From Marisalimonas sp016777705 (lineage in GTDB: Bacteria; Pseudomonadota; Alphaproteobacteria; Puniceispirillales; Marisalimonadaceae): a stretch of 64,000 bases of DNA. The translations under genes were made by a program, and so were the position numbers. Numbering within the stretch: the first letter of the stretch is position 1; every line of letters begins with the position of its first letter. A model generated the notes under the pieces. It was not told where the DNA came from. It was given only the letters and a program-made list of their open reading frames with translations, and did not search any database. Positions 54,460 through 62,525 of the stretch are shown in pieces. The stretch lies in assembly GCF_047717795.1 (NCBI RefSeq), contig NZ_CP159808.1, forward strand, positions 186,001-250,000, written 5' to 3'.

Positions 54460-54870
54460 TCAAAGTGGTTTAGACTTAACTACTAAATAGTTACTATTTG
54501 AAGGTTTAGAAAATAAGTGAGATAAGATAATATTATAGTTTTTAATTGAGCTAATAATGTATGTTGATAACACGTAATTATATAATTAGATATTAATAAA
54601 TGTTTTAAAACTGATTTCTAATCATCACCACTTCATATGTCTATTCATTACAAACTAAATATCTAGATATCTCAAGAGAAATTCCCCAAGGGAGCTTCAA
54701 CTTGTCATCTGTTTCTTTTCCTAAGATCATTTTTTAGATTTTATTTATTACAATTTTGCAAGATTTAAATTATATCAAGAAACTAATTATTTTTGATCTT
54801 AAAAGATAAAAAAATCTAAAAATAGATGTCTTTGATGCTTGTCTAAGTCATTAATATTATTTAATAAGTT
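54460..54870. other. Intergenic stretch with one doubtful short frame
   Basis: No convincing gene. A 29-codon minus-strand frame (54641-54730, starting MILGKETDDKLKLPWG) has natural-looking composition but no RBS; it could be a gene remnant. A 12-bp palindrome (ATATCTAGATAT) lies at 54659-54670. This gap separates the chromosome-like left side from the tRNA fragment. Confidence 0.4.
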
Positions 54871-54926
54871 AATTGTGGGGGTAGGATTTGAACCTACGAC
54901 CTTCAGGTTATGAGCCTAACGAGCTA
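54871..54926 (-). tRNA. 3' fragment of initiator-type tRNA-Met (CAT)
   Basis: The minus strand reads TAGCTCG (end of D-stem), an anticodon arm TTAGG-CTCATAA-CCTGA (anticodon CAT), variable loop AGGTC, T-arm GTAGG-TTCAAAT-CCTAC and acceptor 3' strand CCCCACA with discriminator A (no encoded CCA). The order closely follows initiator tRNA-fMet. The 5' acceptor strand and D-loop are absent: what precedes is AATTAATGAA with no TGTGGGG-like complement. It is therefore a truncated tRNA, the form left at one end of an element integrated into a tRNA 3' end. Confidence 0.8.
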
Positions 54927-54939
54927 TTCATTAATTATA

Positions 54940-55215
54940 TTAAGTGTTACTACACCACTTTTTAACACTCATTTCAAAGTCTGAAAAGTATTTTGAAATA
55001 ATTGTTAATTCAAAAGATGACAGAATTGAAGTGTTGGGTTCTCTATCCAAAAGAAACTTAAAACTGAACTCTAAAAGTTCTTCTTTAGTAACTTGCTCAT
55101 TAGTAAGATTTTTATGAACTTCATCTGAAAAAGTAACAATATGAGTTGTTGTAGTGTTTGAGTTGACTGTAACTTCATATTCACTATTTGATAATATTTT
55201 GATTGAGATGGCCAT
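54940..55215 (-). CDS. Conserved small hypothetical protein
   Basis: 91 residues with alternating strands (EYEVTVNSNTTTTHIVTF, about 12-29) then a helical block with EELLEFSFKFLLDREPNTSIL (split: LEFSFKFLLDREPN, about 47-60). I recall very similar conserved hypotheticals in marine bacteria and cyanobacteria; function unknown. 18 bases after the stop of the next gene upstream (55234), so an operon; it lies right beside the tRNA fragment. Confidence 0.65.
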   Translation of the reverse strand: MAISIKILSNSEYEVTVNSNTTTTHIVTFSDEVHKNLTNEQVTKEELLEFSFKFLLDREPNTSILSSFELTIISKYFSDFEMSVKKWCSNT

Positions 55216-55233
55216 GCTTTATTTAATTAACAT

Positions 55234-55578
55234 CTAATTAGTATCATAAAAAATTGCTTCACTCTTTAATGTTTTTAAAAATTGAGATGATATTGCTGTT
55301 GATCCTATTATTTCACCATCATTTAGTTCAAGTCTTAGACCTTGTTCTTTAAATGAATCAATTATTGGTCCTGCCACATTATTATGGTCGTTCATAAATG
55401 TTTTGTGATCTGGAAAAATTAAAACAAGAGTAGCAGATGTATCAGAATTATTGAAAATAAATTTCATTAAAGTTCCATTTCCAATGCCTTCAGCATCTGC
55501 TTTAGTGTCGGTATAATTTACAAACATATCTTTAGACATTTTATCTTTGAACGTTATCTTAATAGTTCTAGCATACAT
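55234..55578 (-). CDS. Small ferredoxin-fold-like protein
   Basis: 114 residues, pattern beta-alpha-beta-beta (RTIKITFKDKMSKDMFVNY; ATLVLIFPDHKTFM; GPIIDSFKEQGLRLEL), similar in style to dimeric alpha/beta-barrel proteins. RBS AAGGAT precedes the ATG. A copy of the 75-bp repeat lies 43 bases upstream. Function unknown. Confidence 0.6.
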   Translation of the reverse strand: MYARTIKITFKDKMSKDMFVNYTDTKADAEGIGNGTLMKFIFNNSDTSATLVLIFPDHKTFMNDHNNVAGPIIDSFKEQGLRLELNDGEIIGSTAISSQFLKTLKSEAIFYDTN

Positions 55579-55620
55579 GAAATTAATCCTTTTTATTTAC
55601 TAAATAAATCATAAACCAGT

Positions 55621-55695
55621 TAATCAAAATAGTTGTGAAAGGTAAAGAGCAATCCATATTTCTCTTTTAATACTATCATGGTTTATAGATTAGTT
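55621..55695. repeat. 75-bp island repeat, copy 1
   Basis: First of four related intergenic sequences; core TACTATCATGGTTTATAG at 55671-55688, preceded by GGTAAAGAG...TTTCTCTTT, which can fold as AAAGAG/CTCTTT. Homology with copy 3 continues rightwards for about 35 bases past 55695. Confidence 0.8.
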
Positions 55696-55730
55696 TTTTT
55701 TTGTTAGTTTTGAGAGGAAGGGAATTCAAA

Positions 55731-56098
55731 TTAGCACTTTTTAATCATAGGTGGAAAGAGTTTCCATAATAAAAATGTCCATACTAGAACAATACAATAT
55801 AAAATAATAAAAAATTGAGATGGTAAATTCCAATAAATAATTTGATGGATCCAATAAGATATAAACGAAGTGGATTCATTAATCCCACGTAAACTATTTT
55901 CAAATGAAGTTAGTGGGCAAGTTATTCCCAATAAACTCTCTAAAGTAACAAAAGTCATCATTCCACAATGACATATTCTTAATTTTAAATTTTTAACCCA
56001 ATCCCAATTAAACTTGTATCCAATTGGTATTAAAAAAAACCGAAAGTTATAAAAATAACAATGGTAAAATGAGATACTAACACAATATCAGCGATCAA
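55731..56098 (-). pseudogene. DUF2784 membrane protein gene with a frameshift in a T8 run
   Basis: The downstream frame (MMTFVTLESLLGITCPLTSF...) is the second half of DUF2784, including the CPLT and LR motifs and the C-terminal helix. The missing N-terminal helix is found upstream in another frame: TTG 56098 with AAAGG RBS, reading LIADIVLVSHFTIVIFITFG. The two halves join if one T is added to the run of eight T (minus strand) at 56032-56039, giving 123 codons, the usual family length. A homopolymer slip, real or sequencing error, is the simplest explanation. Confidence 0.75.
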
Positions 56099-56134
56099 TG
56101 TTGTTACCTTTTTTCTTCAATTAAGAGTATAAAA

Positions 56135-56740
56135 TTAAAACTTTGAAAGTTTTTCTTTAAAAATCTTACCTTTTTTAAAATATCTTATTACCCAATTTTG
56201 ATAAACAGAATGTTTGTTATTACATATTTGCATAGATAAATTTCTCATTAAATGTACAGGTGAACCGCCACCACCTTTTCTTGATTCTTCTTTTGCAACT
56301 GTTAAACATAAATTACTGTTATTCTTTAAACGAATAGTATTATCTTTATCAAATATAAATTCTTGTGAATTTTTACATTTTATAAGGGTTAAAATTAGTG
56401 GATTATTATATGAAGATGGATGTATACAAACATCAAAATTAGGGAAAAATAATTCTTTTTTCTTTAACTTATTTGCATCTAAACCTTGATCTATAGCAAT
56501 TTCTCCTTGATAAGAGTAACAGGTATGTGCTTGCAGTCCTCTCTCTATTTTTGCCCTAGATTTATATCCTTTTATGTCGATACAAAATCCTCTTTTATCA
56601 TCTAGATTATCAATTAACTTAATCTCTACTAAATCAAAATCCGATTGGCCCGAAACAACAGATGTAGTGATAGAAAGGAAAATTGTAATTCCTAAAAACA
56701 GTAAAAATTTTGTATAAAATTGAAACACTTTTAAATCCAT
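56135..56740 (-). CDS. Secreted ricin-type beta-trefoil-like protein
   Basis: 201 residues with an N-terminal signal or anchor (about 10-30) and Cys-rich repeats like ricin B lectin: GFCIDIKG (about 51-58), HTCYSYQG, DVCIHP, NLCLTVAKE with QICNNKHSVYQNWVI (about 172-186; the QxW motif). Probably a secreted carbohydrate-binding domain. Its start overlaps the stop of the cupin gene by ten bases, so co-transcribed. Confidence 0.65.
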   Translation of the reverse strand: MDLKVFQFYTKFLLFLGITIFLSITTSVVSGQSDFDLVEIKLIDNLDDKRGFCIDIKGYKSRAKIERGLQAHTCYSYQGEIAIDQGLDANKLKKKELFFPNFDVCIHPSSYNNPLILTLIKCKNSQEFIFDKDNTIRLKNNSNLCLTVAKEESRKGGGGSPVHLMRNLSMQICNNKHSVYQNWVIRYFKKGKIFKEKLSKF

Positions 56741-57093
56741 TGATCATTCGGAGCAGTCAAATCTCCTTTAGTGTCACCAGTATTTAAAACTCCTCTTGGT
56801 TCTACCAACATTACTTTGCACTCTTCATCTGCAAAAGGCTTATGTACCACTCCTTTTGGAACAACTATCATTTCACCATTTTTGATTTCAATTGTCTCAG
56901 TTTTGAATTCAATGCTCATTTTACCTTCTAATACAATAAACACTTCATCAGTATCAGAATGTTTATGTTTTACAAATTCACCTTTTATTTTTACAAGTTT
57001 AAATTGATAATCATTCATTTCAGCAATAACTTTTGGAGACCAATAATCTCCAAATTTATCAAATTTAGAATATAAGTTAATATGCTTTGTCAT
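56731..57093 (-). CDS. Single-domain cupin protein
   Basis: 120-residue cupin_2. Motif 1 is HKHSDTDEVFIVLEGKMSIEF (split: KHKHSDTDEVFIVLEG, about 37-52), with His-His-Glu metal ligands; motif 2 is VVPKGVVHKPFADEE (about 76-90) with the fourth His. Typically a sugar or small-acid isomerase or storage/regulatory protein. A copy of the 75-bp repeat ends 11 bases upstream of the ATG, in its leader. No clear RBS. Confidence 0.85.
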   Translation of the reverse strand: MTKHINLYSKFDKFGDYWSPKVIAEMNDYQFKLVKIKGEFVKHKHSDTDEVFIVLEGKMSIEFKTETIEIKNGEMIVVPKGVVHKPFADEECKVMLVEPRGVLNTGDTKGDLTAPNDQWI

Positions 57094-57103
57094 ATATATA
57101 TTT

Positions 57104-57180
57104 TAATCAAAATACTTTGTGAAGGTAAAGAATAATTAAAATTTCTCTTTGGATACTATCGTGGTTTATAGATTAGGTTT
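57104..57180. repeat. 75-bp island repeat, copy 2
   Basis: Shares TAATCAAAATA...GGTAAAGAATAATTAAAATTTCTCTTTGG then the core ATACTATCGTGGTTTATAG with copy 1. It lies 11 bases upstream of the cupin start, on that gene's 5' side. Confidence 0.8.
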
Positions 57181-57264
57181 ATTTAGGAAAAAAGAAAGCA
57201 GAACTGAATTTTATTTTCCTAACCAAGAATTTTACATTGAGAACAATAATGATATTTCATCTCT

Positions 57265-57897
57265 TTAATCATCTAGAGGTTCAATAATCTGTGAATATGG
57301 TTTAGTTTCTTTAAATGATTGTCTATCTTTATGTATGTTCCAATATGACACTAAATTTTTATACTTATCTCTCCATTTAAATTTAGGAAATCTTAAATCA
57401 AGATATTCTAAACAAGTAAATCCACTTACATCTGCAATATTAAAATGGTTACCTACAAAATATTGTTTTTGATCAAGATTATTTGAAAGATATTGAACTC
57501 CTTCAAAGATTTTTTTCTCTTGTCTTTTAATCCAAGTTTTACTCCTTAAAATTTCTTTTCTTGAGTTTTCAAGGAATATAAGAACTATAGAATCACATAT
57601 GCCGTCTGAAACAGTTTCAACCAACCGCGCTGAGATGTTTTCCGAATAGTCATTAGGATAAAAAAGAGGTTTTGGTTTATATCCATCTAAATATTGAACA
57701 ATTACCTTGCTATCAAACAATGGTTCATAACCATCGCGAAGAAGTATTGGTATTTTTCCTAATGGGTTAACCCCAAGAGTTAAAGTGTCAGTATTCCATG
57801 GAACATCAATTATTTCTTCAAAGTCTATATTTTTTTCACGTAATATTACTCTTACTTTGCGTGCATATGGACTAGGAGTAGCAATGATTAGTTTCAT
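57265..57897 (-). CDS. Glutathione S-transferase
   Basis: 210 residues, two-domain GST. The N-terminal thioredoxin domain has a Ser-Pro pair (TPSPYARKVR, about 7-16), cis-Pro GKIPILLRDG (about 49-58) and DSKVIVQYLD; the C-terminal helical domain has FVGNHFNIADVSGFTCLEYLD (split: GNHFNIADVSGF, about 149-160). The Ser/Tyr in the first helix is the candidate thiol activator. Repeat copy 3 lies just upstream. Confidence 0.9.
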   Translation of the reverse strand: MKLIIATPSPYARKVRVILREKNIDFEEIIDVPWNTDTLTLGVNPLGKIPILLRDGYEPLFDSKVIVQYLDGYKPKPLFYPNDYSENISARLVETVSDGICDSIVLIFLENSRKEILRSKTWIKRQEKKIFEGVQYLSNNLDQKQYFVGNHFNIADVSGFTCLEYLDLRFPKFKWRDKYKNLVSYWNIHKDRQSFKETKPYSQIIEPLDD

Positions 57898-57910
57898 GCT
57901 TATAGTCTAC

Positions 57911-57984
57911 TCAAAATAGTCACTTAAGGTAAAGAGTAATTGATATTTCTCTCTAAATACTATCGTGGTTTATAGATTAGGTTT
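57911..57984. repeat. 75-bp island repeat, copy 3
   Basis: TCAAAATAGTCACTTAAGGTAAAGAG... then CTCTAAATACTATCGTGG and TTTATAGATTAGGTTTTGG. Located 14 bases upstream of the GST start codon. The following sequence (GTCAGTCTTGAGGGAGTGGG) is like that after copy 1 (GTTAGTTTTGAGAGGAAGGG). Confidence 0.8.
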
Positions 57985-58059
57985 TGGTTGTCAGTCTTGA
58001 GGGAGTGGGTGCGTAAGATTTAAGTCAGACGCATTATTCTGTTTTGCAATCATATTTAG

Positions 58060-58227
58060 AAATTCTCTACTCCAAACCCTTTTAATTCACAATATAAATC
58101 ATTCCTTTATGAAAACATATCTAAACTTCTAGAAAAAGAAATATCATAGAATGAAATTGCAAAGTGGTTAAATAACAAAGGTTACTTCTCTGCGAGAGGT
58201 AACTCAATAACAGAGAACGCTATCTGA
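58060..58227 (+). pseudogene. Recombinase-like remnant
   Basis: In one frame the plus strand encodes NPFNSQYKSFLYENISKLLE... then a TAG (58147-58149) and NEIAKWLNNKGYFSARGN ending at TGA 58225. The phrase EIAxWLNxxGYxTxRG is characteristic of the DNA-recombinase helix-turn-helix module of serine recombinases and similar phage proteins. A 5' start is absent. The end overlaps the opposite-strand DsrE gene. Likely a decayed integration gene; tentative. Confidence 0.35.
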
Positions 58228-58566
58228 CTCTAATGACTGTTCAATTAGTTTGTCAGGCATAGCAAATTCTGCATTATACCCCTCTAAAAGCGATTCATCA
58301 TACCCTCTTGCCTTTGCGGACATACCAGAAACTAATATAGTGGCATTTGTTTCCTTCAAATTAAGAAGGTGTTCATATAAATCTCCGGTACCTTGTCCAA
58401 CTATTTGACCAGTACTTTTACAATTTAATATATGAACCCCATCTGCTGCTAAGAAGAGAGTAACTTCATGATCTTTTTTTATAGCAGCAAGGGCAACCAT
58501 TAATCCTAACGTAACTTTGTTTTTAAATTGTAGATCACTATGGATATGGACTAATACTTTAGACAT
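58204..58566 (-). CDS. DsrE-family protein
   Basis: 120-residue DsrE/DsrF-like fold: VLVHIHSDLQFKNKVTLGLMVALAAIKK (split: VLVHIHSDLQFKN, about 4-16; LMVALAAIKKDHEVTLFL) and ILVSGMSAKARGYDESLL (about 77-94), the latter being the family's Cys-bearing loop position but without cysteine here (Ser-Gly-Met). RBS GGAAAGGA precedes ATG 58566. Sulfur-relay-like or signalling role is inferred; no partner tusBC seen. Confidence 0.8.
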   Translation of the reverse strand: MSKVLVHIHSDLQFKNKVTLGLMVALAAIKKDHEVTLFLAADGVHILNCKSTGQIVGQGTGDLYEHLLNLKETNATILVSGMSAKARGYDESLLEGYNAEFAMPDKLIEQSLESDSVLCY

Positions 58567-58635
58567 CTCATTTCCTTTCCAATTAACTTATTTATTACAA
58601 ATCCTTACAAATCTAAAAAAGAAGAGAACAGTAAT

Positions 58636-58893
58636 TTAGTTTTCTATAGGAGTAATTCTATAAAAATCGTGGTTTAATCCTAATTTTGGTCCAATTTCTT
58701 CCATTCTTTTTGACATTATCTCACCCATTTTAGCTGGATCGGTAATAGTTGCTTTAAACATAGCTGTATTTTCATCAACTTTTCCAATGATATAATCTTT
58801 CATAAATTGCTTTCTTAGCTGAATATCTCCGTCATAAATTGATTTCCATTCATCATAACTGCATGTAAATTTTATTATCCCAAACATTTCCAT
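58636..58893 (-). CDS. Small alpha/beta protein of unknown function
   Basis: 85 residues; strand-helix-strand pattern (MFGIIKFTC; DEWKSIYDGDIQLRKQFMKD; NTAMFKATITDPAKMGE, about 38-63). AGGAG is seven bases before the ATG. It lies in a run with DsrE-like and DUF3303-like genes; function unknown. Confidence 0.65.
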   Translation of the reverse strand: MEMFGIIKFTCSYDEWKSIYDGDIQLRKQFMKDYIIGKVDENTAMFKATITDPAKMGEIMSKRMEEIGPKLGLNHDFYRITPIEN

Positions 58894-58945
58894 AAAATAA
58901 CTCCTAAATTTATTAATTTAAATTGAATATTAAGTTTATAGAAAA

Positions 58946-59227
58946 TTAATCAGTCACATCCATTACATTTGCCATTTCTTTTATGTCATTAACAAACATT
59001 TGACCCATTTCTCCGAGTGTTTCTTCTATTGCTTCTGGAGAATTTGCTTTCCACCAACAAAACATTACCATGTCATTTTTTTCATTATTCCAATTCATTT
59101 GAAAACTAGCATTTTCATTTTTCATATTTGCACGTATGTCATCAGCAGTCATATCTTTAGACATTTCAAAATATTGGTCTCTTAATTCTTCTGTTTTAAA
59201 TTTGTGTGCTACCATATAATCTTTCAT
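58946..59227 (-). CDS. DUF3303-like small protein
   Basis: 93 residues. Begins KDYMVAHKFKTEELRDQYFE; the ASFQMNWNNEKNDMVMFCWW segment (about 40-59) is typical of small ferredoxin-fold proteins; assignment to DUF3303 is approximate. RBS GGAGAT precedes the ATG. Repeat copy 4 is 148 bases upstream. Confidence 0.6.
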   Translation of the reverse strand: MKDYMVAHKFKTEELRDQYFEMSKDMTADDIRANMKNENASFQMNWNNEKNDMVMFCWWKANSPEAIEETLGEMGQMFVNDIKEMANVMDVTD

Positions 59228-59374
59228 TTAAATCTCCATATTGTATTGATTCTAATAACCATTATCACGGAGCTTTAATCATGAATTTGCAAGAATAATT
59301 GAAATATTTTAATAATAATTTTGATATTTGCATATTTTTTAATCAAAAAAATACATGAAACTAAAAGGGTGATA

Positions 59375-59436
59375 ATTCAAAATTCCCAACGTGTGATATT
59401 TCTCTCTGGATACTATCGTAGTTTATAGATTAGGTA
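59375..59436. repeat. 75-bp island repeat, copy 4 (internally deleted)
   Basis: Core GATACTATCGTAGTTTATAG at 59409-59428. The left part reads TCAAAATTCCCAACGTGTG then ATATTTCTCTCTGG, so the GGTAAAGAG segment present in copies 1-3 is missing. It lies within a 295-base gap otherwise without features. Confidence 0.75.
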
Positions 59437-59522
59437 TTGGTCCGTGAAAAAAATATAATTAATTGAATGAATACGATAGTTAAATTATTAATCTATAGTA
59501 TTGTAGTTATTAAGGTTACAAT

Positions 59523-60077
59523 TTAAGGAGAGAGCCATTCTCCTTGCCAATTAGTCGTCTTTTTGTAATAAGCACGAATATGTTTAGCCCCTAAAAGCAG
59601 TAACTGAATTGATTGTATATGACATAACAAAACGGCGAAACGTTTCTGATCCGGGGCATTTTCATAGGCAAGGGGGCTTCCAATGGCTGTGCCAGGAATA
59701 GGAATAGTTCCATAAGCGACCTTAGAGTTAGTTGGAACACTTCTCCAGTATGGAATAGTAATATCGCCAACCTTGACTTCAACAACAACGTCCATCTGAA
59801 TTTGTAATTGAACTTTTGGCAGCCAAATGTGAATTCCAGCACGAGGGTTCTCCTCGAGGACCAACATTTTTGAAGAGGCAGTGTCAGTGTGGAACTCTAT
59901 CTGGTTATTTATCCTATCGCTCCGTCTCATCACTAAAGTACGAGCATTTGGGAAACCATCCGCACTTGATGTCACAAAGGTAGGGTGTCTTGAGGGCCAT
60001 TTTTTGTCAGCTTTCCCTCGAGAAATCTGTGCCCAGCCAAAGTCCAAAAAATCATATAGTTTTTGAAAATCATTCAT
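59523..60077 (-). CDS. Pyridoxamine 5'-phosphate oxidase-like flavoprotein (PNPOx domain)
   Basis: 184 residues from ATG 60077 (a longer frame reaches 60158). FMN-binding blocks are RHPTFVTSSADGFPNARTLV (about 26-45; the FMN-binding Arg), FHTDTASSKMLVLEENPRAG (about 60-79) and the terminal WQGEWLSP. The protein is short for PdxH and lacks its C-terminal RLxxR end. Base composition is visibly GC-richer than its neighbours, as in recent transfer. The gene is flanked by GC-rich inverted repeats upstream. Confidence 0.85.
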   Translation of the reverse strand: MNDFQKLYDFLDFGWAQISRGKADKKWPSRHPTFVTSSADGFPNARTLVMRRSDRINNQIEFHTDTASSKMLVLEENPRAGIHIWLPKVQLQIQMDVVVEVKVGDITIPYWRSVPTNSKVAYGTIPIPGTAIGSPLAYENAPDQKRFAVLLCHIQSIQLLLLGAKHIRAYYKKTTNWQGEWLSP

Positions 60078-60160
60078 TAATGTAATACTTAAAATTGAAT
60101 TGTTGGATTGTAAACTAGAATTATTCAATAGATAAAAGCATTTTTTCCTAATCGACATTG

Positions 60161-60213
60161 GTCAATGGTAAGGGGTGGTCTGCCCATTGACCCTGGTCCA
60201 TGGAGCATGGACG
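60161..60213. repeat. GC-rich nested inverted repeats upstream of the PNPOx gene
   Basis: GGTCAATGG (60161-60169) pairs perfectly with CCATTGACC (60185-60193). Directly after, GTCCATG-GAG-CATGGAC (60197-60213) forms a second 7-bp stem. Both lie in a short stretch rich in G and C that contrasts with the surrounding DNA. Could be a regulator site or a mobile-element end. Confidence 0.65.
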
Positions 60214-60353
60214 GGGGTTCAAGGATGGGTTAGGAGAGATGATAAGGTTAGTCTTTGAATTTTTTGCTTGACTTTATTATCATTAATCAAATGATTTAAT
60301 ACAAACTCTGAAAATTTTTTAGAGATGAAATATTAAACTAGGAAAACTAAATT

Positions 60354-62525
60354 GTGATTAAAAATTTTCTTTACTTATTTTTAATAATTAATTTTTTAAC
60401 TTATCCGTTAAATTACGTCTTTGCTAAAACCACCTTTAAAGGCGGAATTATAACATCTAGTAAATCGATGACAACCTCAAAACCTAACGAGAGAAAAGAC
60501 CTAATTTTTGATTTAAAAAATTTTGATGATAGCCACTTAGAAAAAATTATAACAAAAAAAGAGGCAATTTGGCTAGAAAGAAGAATTGGTATTGGAGCAC
60601 CAATTGATAGAATAAAATTACATATAGGTAAAACAAGACTGCAAGCTATAAACGACATTGTTTTAAACTTAACTAAATATAAAGATAATACTATATGGCC
60701 TAAGTGGACTAATGAAGCAATTCCAACAAGTTTTATGCAAGATGGAATAAAAGCTCATCGCATTAATTGTGATGATCAATCCTTTCTTTTATCACTGAAG
60801 ACAACATGGTTGGAAAAATTAGCATCAAGCAAAACACCTCAATATGAGAGGTTAGCCATTTTCTGGCTTAATCATTTTTCAGTTAATTTTAATATGTATA
60901 AACAAAAACATTCTTTTTTTACGCATTTAAAGATAATTAGAGAAAATACTAACAAAAATTTTTTAAGTTTCCTTAAGAATATTCTTAAAGATCCTGCAAT
61001 GATAGTATACTTGAATAATCAAAAAAGCATTGCTAAAAACCCAAATGAAAATCTAGCTAGAGAATTTTTTGAATTATTTAGTTTGGGTGAAGGTAATTAC
61101 AGCGAAAATGATATAAAAAATTTTGCAAGACATCTTTCCGGAAATTCAATAAACCATATTACAGAGCAATTCAAGTTTTACCCATACAAAACATCTTCTA
61201 ATACTTATTCAGCATTTGGAAAACAATATAAAGATGATGAAGAATTTTTTAAAATTTTAAAAAACCACCCATCTTTTGGGGAATTTATAGCATTAAAATT
61301 TTATAAAGAATATGTAAGCTTAGAAAAACCTAATCCTCAAGAACTATCTTTTTTAGTATCATATTTTAGAAATCATAATTTTGAAATCCCTGAAATGTTG
61401 CGAGGTGTTCTTAAACTTAAAAGTTTTTGGAGTAATAAATTATCACTTGTTAAATCACCACTAGAATTGTTTTATGGAACAGCTAGAACTCTTAATGTTT
61501 CTGGCAAAGAGGTAAAAGATCATTATAATTTAATTCAATCAATGGAGTTAACAGGACAAAAGTTATTTAACCCTCCAAATATCGCAGGGTGGCCAGTTGG
61601 TAAAGAGTGGTTAAGTGGACAAAAACTAAATTTAAGAATAAATACTATATCAAACTCTTTTTCAAATATTTTTAATAAAGAAAAAAAAATAATGAAGGAA
61701 AAATTATTTGAGGATAAAGATAATGAAAAATATAATAGTGATTTAAAGGTTTTCTTTGACAAAACTAGCAAAGAGGAATTTGCAGTTGAGACAATTTTAT
61801 TAGGGTATATTCCTAATGATTTTGCAACTAGGGAACACGCTTACTTAAAAACATTCTTTTATAACGTACAATTTATGGGAAAAAAGTGGAAGGGTATTGA
61901 AATTCAATTTGGTACAGATAAAAACCGGAGAAGTGAATGGAAAGCTCTAAATAAATTTACATTTTATGATGGTTATAGTTACCCAGACATTATTAGCAAC
62001 TGGAATAAAAGTTGGACTTCAGACTACAGAGCAACTAGAGGTATTTCTAGCTCTTTCCCATCTGGTCATAAAATAGATAGATTTCTGCAACAGAGTAGCC
62101 AAAGTCAGAAACTTTTATATCATCTGCTTTTATCTATGCAACATGTTCTTGAAAAAGAAGCATATTATACCAGATTACAGGTAAATATCTCTGCTAAAAA
62201 TTTTTTAAAAGAAAGAATTGATGAAGTTAAAAATATTTTAAATTACAATCCTCAACTTAATCCAACAAAAGTATTTTCCTATCCTTCTGGTATGATGTCA
62301 GGGTATAGACCTGGATTAAAAACATTTGAATGTGGAATAGAAAAATATGGACTTAATTATTATGAAATGCATAAGTCCAAAACATTTAACACTCATTATG
62401 ATTTTAATAACATTGATAATAATGATGTAATGTTATCTGATATACTATTACCTGATTTAGATTTGAATATTGAAAATGAAGATTACATAAATATTTTAAG
62501 TCACGAAGGATATCAATTAAAATGA
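60354..62525 (+). CDS. DUF1800-domain exported protein with long C-terminal extension
   Basis: 723 residues with a signal peptide (about 1-25, ending NYVFA). The DUF1800 core (about 60-420) has AIWLERRIGIGAPIDRI, LAIFWLNHFSVNF, NENLAREFFELFSLGEGNYSE (split: NENLAREFFELFSLGEG, about 225-241) and FNPPNIAGWPVGKEWLSG. About 280 further residues follow, with no clear family (RATRGISSSFPSGHKIDRF near 560-578). DUF1800/DUF1501 pairs are widespread in marine bacteria but of unknown function. Starts at GTG 60354. Confidence 0.85.
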   Translation: MIKNFLYLFLIINFLTYPLNYVFAKTTFKGGIITSSKSMTTSKPNERKDLIFDLKNFDDSHLEKIITKKEAIWLERRIGIGAPIDRIKLHIGKTRLQAINDIVLNLTKYKDNTIWPKWTNEAIPTSFMQDGIKAHRINCDDQSFLLSLKTTWLEKLASSKTPQYERLAIFWLNHFSVNFNMYKQKHSFFTHLKIIRENTNKNFLSFLKNILKDPAMIVYLNNQKSIAKNPNENLAREFFELFSLGEGNYSENDIKNFARHLSGNSINHITEQFKFYPYKTSSNTYSAFGKQYKDDEEFFKILKNHPSFGEFIALKFYKEYVSLEKPNPQELSFLVSYFRNHNFEIPEMLRGVLKLKSFWSNKLSLVKSPLELFYGTARTLNVSGKEVKDHYNLIQSMELTGQKLFNPPNIAGWPVGKEWLSGQKLNLRINTISNSFSNIFNKEKKIMKEKLFEDKDNEKYNSDLKVFFDKTSKEEFAVETILLGYIPNDFATREHAYLKTFFYNVQFMGKKWKGIEIQFGTDKNRRSEWKALNKFTFYDGYSYPDIISNWNKSWTSDYRATRGISSSFPSGHKIDRFLQQSSQSQKLLYHLLLSMQHVLEKEAYYTRLQVNISAKNFLKERIDEVKNILNYNPQLNPTKVFSYPSGMMSGYRPGLKTFECGIEKYGLNYYEMHKSKTFNTHYDFNNIDNNDVMLSDILLPDLDLNIENEDYINILSHEGYQLK

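Noticed and set aside
60413..60658. Minus-strand frame inside the DUF1800 gene
   Set aside because: Opposite-strand shadow with no RBS; DUF1800 motifs are in the plus frame.
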